Shown piece by piece: positions 60,461 through 64,000 of a stretch of DNA of 64,000 nt. This DNA comes from Albidovulum sediminicola (GTDB lineage: Bacteria; Pseudomonadota; Alphaproteobacteria; Rhodobacterales; Rhodobacteraceae). Both the position numbers and the translations under genes were made by a program. Within the stretch, counting starts at the first letter, position 1. The number at the start of each line of letters is the position of its first letter. The notes beneath the pieces are model-generated. The model did not search any database, was not told where the DNA came from, and saw nothing but the letters and a program-made list of their open reading frames with translations. The stretch covers positions 84,444 to 148,443 of the forward strand of contig NZ_JAOWLA010000012.1 in NCBI RefSeq assembly GCF_025751575.1, in the 5' to 3' direction.

Positions 60461-61371
60461 GTGCCGCGCCCGGTCTGGCGATTGACGAGGTAAACCCCCG
60501 CGGCCGAAAGCAGGAAGCCAACGCCGGCAAGGAGGGTGACGGTTTCCCCCAGGATCACCCAGGCGACGGCCATGGCCAGGGGCGGCACGAGGTAAAGCAG
60601 TGCCGAGATGCGTGTCGCGTCCCCGCGCTGGAGGAGCGCGATGAAGAGGCCGACCGAGATGATCGAGTTGGCGATCACCAGATATGCAAGCGCGATCACA
60701 AGTTCCGGTCCCCAGTCGATCACCATGGTTTCGGTCGCCATCGCGGCGGGCATCAGGACCGCGAAGCCCACGACGTATTGGACGACCCCGCCCACCGCCG
60801 GGTCGGTCTTCATCCCGTGCCATTTCTCGAAGAGCGTGGCGAGGGTGATGCCCAAGAGTGCGGACAGGGCAAGGACGACGGCCACCCAGGGGCTGGGGCC
60901 AAGCGAGCGTTCGGAGACGATCACGAGGACAACGCCCGCGAAGCCGAGCACGAGGCCCAGCCATAGCACCCGCCCGCCGGGCCGTCCGCCGGTGATCAGG
61001 GGGGAAAGGGCCGCCACGAGGATCGGTTGCAGCGCCATGATGATGGCGGTCGTGCCCGCGTTCATCCCGCGCTTCATCGCGAGATAGGCGAGCCCGAAGT
61101 AAATGCACTGGATCAGAAACCCGGTCAGGGCGACGGCGCCCCAGTGGCGCGCGGATCCCGGCCAGCGAATGCCGCGCCGCATCAGGAACGGGGCGAGCGC
61201 GACGACCGCCAACCCGTAGCGCAGGGCGAGCATCGTCAGGGGCTCGATATGGTCAAGGCCCATCTTGGCAAAGGTATAGCCGCCCGACCAGAACAGCAGG
61301 AAGATGTAGGGGGCCGCGCGCCAGAACGTCGCCGCGGCAGGGCTTTCGACCGGGGCGGCCCCGAGGCTCAT
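60457..61371 (-). CDS. EamA/DMT-family transporter
   Basis: A 304-residue inner-membrane protein with ten predicted helices in two EamA repeats (about 20-145 and 160-290), e.g. FLLFWSGGYTFAKMGL and the P-containing ALQPILVAAL. Typically exports amino acids or metabolites. ATG 61371 overlaps the deacetylase stop (ATGA), so it is translated with it. In this catabolic setting it could relieve build-up of an amino-acid intermediate or, less commonly, act in uptake. Confidence 0.87.
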   Translation of the reverse strand: MSLGAAPVESPAAATFWRAAPYIFLLFWSGGYTFAKMGLDHIEPLTMLALRYGLAVVALAPFLMRRGIRWPGSARHWGAVALTGFLIQCIYFGLAYLAMKRGMNAGTTAIIMALQPILVAALSPLITGGRPGGRVLWLGLVLGFAGVVLVIVSERSLGPSPWVAVVLALSALLGITLATLFEKWHGMKTDPAVGGVVQYVVGFAVLMPAAMATETMVIDWGPELVIALAYLVIANSIISVGLFIALLQRGDATRISALLYLVPPLAMAVAWVILGETVTLLAGVGFLLSAAGVYLVNRQTGRGT

Positions 61372-62528
61372 GCCTTCAGTCTTTCACTCAGCCGGTCGAG
61401 CATCGCCAGGCACTGGTCGAGTTGATCGACCGCGAGGAACTCATCGGGCTTGTGGGCCTGTTCGATCGAGCCCGGCCCGCAGATCACCGCCGACATGCCG
61501 AGCGACTGGAAGATGCCGGCCTCGGTCCCGAAGGGCACGGTATCGGCCCCGTTCGCGCCGGTCAGTTCCATCAGGATCGCCTTGGCCTCGTTCGGTTCGG
61601 CGGGGACAAGGCCTACCACTTCTCCGATCACCTCGGTCACGATGTCGGCGTCGGGCGAAACGGCGCGCATCAGCGGCAGAAGTTCGTGTTCGCAGTAGCG
61701 CCGCAGGTCATCCTTGACGAAATCGGCGTCGCTTGTCTGGACGGGGCGCATTTCCCAATCGACGCGCGCCTTGCCGGGGATGACGTTATGGGCAACGCCC
61801 CCGGTGAGCGCGCCGGTGTTGATCGTCGTCCATGGCGGATCGAACCGGCTGTCGGCCGGCGCGCGGCCTTTCAGCTTTTCGCGAAGCTCCAAAAGCCTCG
61901 CGACGTAGCGCACGGCATATTCCACCGCGTTGACCCCGCGGTCCGGCGCCGAGCCGTGCCCTTCGAGCCCGGTGAAATGGGTGCTGTATTCGTAGCATCC
62001 CTTGTGCCCTTCGATGATGCGCATCATCGTCGGTTCGCCGATGATGGCGACCGAGGGCCGGTCTTCGCGCGTGCGAAGGACCTGCGCCAGCGCCTGCGCG
62101 CCGAGGCACCCCAATTCCTCGTCATGGGTGAAGGCGAAGTGGACCGGACGCCCGGTCGCGCGCTCAGCCAGAAGCGGCGCCATGGCGACAGAAGCGGCGA
62201 TGAAGCCCTTCATGTCGCAGGTGCCGCGCCCGTAAAGAAGGCCGTCCCGCTCTGCCATCGCGAAGGGATCGCTCGACCAGTTCTGATCGGCGACCGGCAC
62301 CACGTCGGAGTGGCCCGACAGCAGGATACCGCCCGCGCGATCGGGTCCTAGCGTGGCGTAAAGGTTGGCCTTGGCGCCGCCGGGATCGCGGTGGATATCC
62401 ACCTTCGCGCCCGCGGCCTCCAGCCGCTCACCCAGGAACTCAATCATCGCGAGGTTGCTGTCGGTCGAGACCGTCGGGAAAGCGATCAACTGGCGCAGGA
62501 GCGCCTTGGTATCGTCAAGCAGGTTCAC
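61368..62528 (-). CDS. argE: M20 deacetylase, acetylornithine deacetylase type
   Basis: A dinuclear zinc amidohydrolase of about 386 residues (389 from TTG 62537). Metal and catalytic residues are all visible: LSGHSDVVPVADQNW (His-x-Asp), GRGTCDMKGF, the Glu-Glu pair in THDEELGCLG, IIGEPTMM and C-terminal QAHKPDEFL. It closely follows the ArgE pattern, but the neighbours (M24 hydrolase, EamA, aminotransferase) point to deacetylation of a catabolic intermediate, perhaps N-acetyl-diaminobutyrate, rather than arginine synthesis. GTG 62528 is preferred because AAGGA precedes it by nine bases. Confidence 0.85.
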   Translation of the reverse strand: MNLLDDTKALLRQLIAFPTVSTDSNLAMIEFLGERLEAAGAKVDIHRDPGGAKANLYATLGPDRAGGILLSGHSDVVPVADQNWSSDPFAMAERDGLLYGRGTCDMKGFIAASVAMAPLLAERATGRPVHFAFTHDEELGCLGAQALAQVLRTREDRPSVAIIGEPTMMRIIEGHKGCYEYSTHFTGLEGHGSAPDRGVNAVEYAVRYVARLLELREKLKGRAPADSRFDPPWTTINTGALTGGVAHNVIPGKARVDWEMRPVQTSDADFVKDDLRRYCEHELLPLMRAVSPDADIVTEVIGEVVGLVPAEPNEAKAILMELTGANGADTVPFGTEAGIFQSLGMSAVICGPGSIEQAHKPDEFLAVDQLDQCLAMLDRLSERLKA

Positions 62529-62533
62529 CGGAC

Positions 62534-63718
62534 TCAATCCTTCACGAAGAGCTTGCGCTCGACCGAGCAGAGCGGCTCGGCCCGCCCGCTTTCGGTGATC
62601 AGGATCGTCTCGGTCGTCTCAAGACCCCAGCTTTCCATCCAGAGCGCGGGCATGAAGTGGAAGGTCATGCCGGGTTCCAGCACGGTTTCGTCCTCGGTCC
62701 GGATCGAGGCGGTGCGCTCGCCCCAGTCGGGCGGATAGGACAGACCGATCGGGTAGCCCATCCGGCCTTCGCGATGGATGCCGTATTTCTTGAGGACCGC
62801 CATGAAGGCGCTGGCGATGTCGCAGGTGCGGTTGCCGGCCCGCGCGGCCTCCAACCCGGCCTCGATCCCCTCGATCTGGGCCTTCTCGGCCTCCAGCATC
62901 TCTTGCGGCGGGGTACCAAGGAAGACGGTCCGGCAAAGCGGCGCGTGGTAGCGGCGATAGCAGCCGGACAGTTCGAAGAACGTCGCCTCCCCCTCGCGCA
63001 TGGGGGCGCCGTTCCAGGTCAGGTGCGCCGCCGTCGCGTCGATCCCCGAGGGCGTCAGCGGCACGATCGCGGGGTAGTCGCCCCACAGATCGCCGACCCC
63101 GGTGATCCCAGCATGGAAGATGTCGGCCACCAGATCGTTCTTGCGCAGCCCCGGTTCGGCCCGCTCGATCGCGGTCGCGACCACCTTGTCCGAGATCTTC
63201 GCGGCGTTGCGGATGAAGGCGATCTCCTCGCCCGATTTCACCAGGCGCTGCCAGTTCACCAGCGCGGTCGCGTCGGTCAGGGTCGCCTCCGGCAGTTCGG
63301 CGGCCAGAACCGCATGGGCCTTGGCGGAGTAATAGTAGTTCTCCATCTCCACCCCGATCCGGGCCTTGCCGAGGCCGAGCGCGCGGAAATGACCGGCGAG
63401 GTCTTGCATCGGATGGCGGACGGTGGACTGGACGAAGTTGTCGGCATAGCCATGGATCGAGCCGGGCGCCATCCAGCAAGTGCGCCCCGCGCCGATGCTG
63501 TCCATGTAGCGCCCCCACCAGATGGGATCGCGGTCATGGGTCACGATCACGCCCTGATGGACATAGAAGGACCAGCCATCGTAGCCCGTAAGCCAGGCCT
63601 GGTTCGAGGGGTCGGTAACGAAAAGCGCCTCCAGCCCGGCCTTTTCCATCGCCGCGCGGGTCTTGGCAAGGCGCCGGGCATATTCGGCGGCGCTGAAGGG
63701 AACGTATTTCTCTGACAT
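62534..63718 (-). CDS. doeA: ectoine-hydrolase-type (DoeA/EutD) M24 family protein
   Basis: A 394-residue creatinase/aminopeptidase-P-fold protein. N-terminal creatinase domain (SNQAWLTGYDGWSFYVHQG, IGVEMENYYYSAKAHA, LVNWQRLVKS) and C-terminal pita-bread domain (DYPAIVPLTPSGIDATAAH, HAPLCRTVFLG, GYPIGLSYPPDWGERT, LEPGMTFHFMPALW). The pattern matches ectoine hydrolases that open the ring to N-acetyl-2,4-diaminobutyrate. The usual ectoine neighbours (uehABC, eutABC, the M14-type deacetylase) are not seen on this side, so a related substrate is possible. The ATG 63718 faces an aminotransferase gene across a 149-base control region. Confidence 0.82.
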   Translation of the reverse strand: MSEKYVPFSAAEYARRLAKTRAAMEKAGLEALFVTDPSNQAWLTGYDGWSFYVHQGVIVTHDRDPIWWGRYMDSIGAGRTCWMAPGSIHGYADNFVQSTVRHPMQDLAGHFRALGLGKARIGVEMENYYYSAKAHAVLAAELPEATLTDATALVNWQRLVKSGEEIAFIRNAAKISDKVVATAIERAEPGLRKNDLVADIFHAGITGVGDLWGDYPAIVPLTPSGIDATAAHLTWNGAPMREGEATFFELSGCYRRYHAPLCRTVFLGTPPQEMLEAEKAQIEGIEAGLEAARAGNRTCDIASAFMAVLKKYGIHREGRMGYPIGLSYPPDWGERTASIRTEDETVLEPGMTFHFMPALWMESWGLETTETILITESGRAEPLCSVERKLFVKD

Positions 63719-63745
63719 TCGGACTGACGCCTTGGTTCGGTTGAT

Positions 63746-63757
63746 TTGTGCACAACA
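63746..63757. promoter_or_regulatory. GntR-type operator candidate, site 1
   Basis: TTGTGCACAACA, with the perfect palindrome TTGTGCACAA at 63746-63755 (GntR consensus form TTGT-NN-ACAA). It lies 28 bases before the M24 gene start, in the gap with the divergent aminotransferase. Confidence 0.6.
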
Positions 63758-63829
63758 GTATTATCAGCGCCACCTCACGGCAAGAATAAATCCGAAAGCA
63801 CTTGGCGTTTCCTGATCCTCAGATATAGA

Positions 63830-63840
63830 TGTGCACAACA
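63830..63840. promoter_or_regulatory. GntR-type operator candidate, site 2
   Basis: TGTGCACAACA, the same eleven bases as in site 1, with the core palindrome TGTGCACA. It lies 28 bases before the aminotransferase start. The two sites are 83 bases apart, one near each divergent gene. Confidence 0.6.
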
Positions 63841-63867
63841 ACGCAATATCCGCGAAAGAGGACCGCC

Positions 63868-64000
63868 ATGCTAAAGAACGACCAACTTGACCAGTGGGAC
63901 CGGGCGTCCTTCTTTCATCCCTCGACGCATCTGGCGCAGCATGCGCGCGGCGAAAGTCCGAACCGGGTGATCCGGACGGCCTCGGGCGTGCATATCGAGG
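63868..64000 (+). CDS. class III aminotransferase, 3' part outside the window
   Basis: Only 44 codons are in the window. The start MLKNDQLDQWDRASFFHPSTH, followed by AQHARGESPNRVIRTASGVHIE, is typical of omega-amino-acid/putrescine-type aminotransferases used in diaminobutyrate or ectoine breakdown. AGAGGACCGCC precedes ATG 63868. It is transcribed away from the M24/deacetylase/EamA/GntR set and probably belongs to the same pathway. Confidence 0.78.
   Translation, partial: MLKNDQLDQWDRASFFHPSTHLAQHARGESPNRVIRTASGVHIE

Noticed and set aside
59747..61108. Apparent single 453-codon frame joining the GntR gene with part of the EamA gene
   Set aside because: The N-terminal part is out of frame with the EamA protein and has no membrane helices; the real genes overlap by four bases at 60457-60460.

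Overview
The window reads as chromosomal DNA of a high-G+C alphaproteobacterium of the Rhodobacteraceae (Rhodobacterales). The basis is the gene content and local arrangements: rpsB-tsf, an iscR-desulfurase-sufB-(unknown)-sufCD-sufS operon, an IscR with a single cysteine, an Asp-rich HemB, a bdhA-type 3-hydroxybutyrate dehydrogenase, a phasin, an IalB protein and an LpxD-ACP-KAS cluster. Almost all of it is coding. There is no prophage, insertion sequence, CRISPR array or conjugation gene. The only RNA gene recognised with confidence is tRNA-Arg(CCG); one small RNA is proposed.

Layout. 1-5.1 kb: 3' part of nagA, rpe, a redoxin, gph, a metallo-beta-lactamase-fold persulfide-dioxygenase-like enzyme and a LuxR-type regulator. 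5.1-12.4 kb: tsf and rpsB (leftward), a homocysteine methyltransferase, a DUF2461 protein, the pseudouridine pair psuK-psuG, a DUF502 membrane protein and bdhA. 12.7-16.8 kb: an orphan secreted cysteine-rich protein, a YejA-like peptide-binding protein, an entericidin, a CsbD-like small protein and an XRE-cupin regulator. 16.9-20.3 kb: an overlapping operon of acyl-CoA ligase, DsbA-family oxidoreductase and MFS exporter. 20.3-30.1 kb: mfd, a small membrane protein, hemB, a SYLF lipoprotein, a 3-hydroxyisobutyrate-dehydrogenase-type enzyme, a penicillin-acylase-family hydrolase and an ABM-fold protein. 30.1-35.0 kb: lytic transglycosylase, membrane-anchored LuxR-type regulator, cytochrome b and PepSY protein (leftward), then ssb, a phasin and aroK-aroB. 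35.1-43.0 kb: two envelope proteins of unknown function, xerD, a CorC/CNNM transporter, a HerA-like ATPase, a structured intergenic region with a candidate small RNA, and ialB. 41.9-46.1 kb (leftward): KAS, ACP, lpxD and an L,D-transpeptidase, with a Tat-exported DUF882 protein divergent to them. 47.2-49.6 kb: tRNA-Arg and a subtilase autotransporter-like lipoprotein. 49.7-58.0 kb: the suf operon. 58.2-59.7 kb: hydrolase, small unknown and HD-domain protein. 59.7-64 kb: a divergently organised catabolic cluster (GntR, EamA exporter, M20 deacetylase, ectoine-hydrolase-type M24 enzyme, aminotransferase) with two matching palindromes in its control region.

How the genes work together. Housekeeping functions dominate: translation, Fe-S assembly, tetrapyrrole and aromatic amino acid synthesis, envelope biogenesis and repair. 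The accessory-looking parts are the 59.7-64 kb cluster, the acyl-CoA ligase operon with its cupin regulator, the PepSY/cytochrome b/membrane-HTH operon, the orphan gene at 12.7 kb and the subtilase. I did not find an evident wholly new defence or mobile system. The better leads are the ectoine-like cluster with its operators, the short RNA candidate at about 40.97-41.05 kb, a two-copy palindromic repeat placed between convergent genes (26.24 and 59.69 kb), and the LpxD-ACP-KAS unit.
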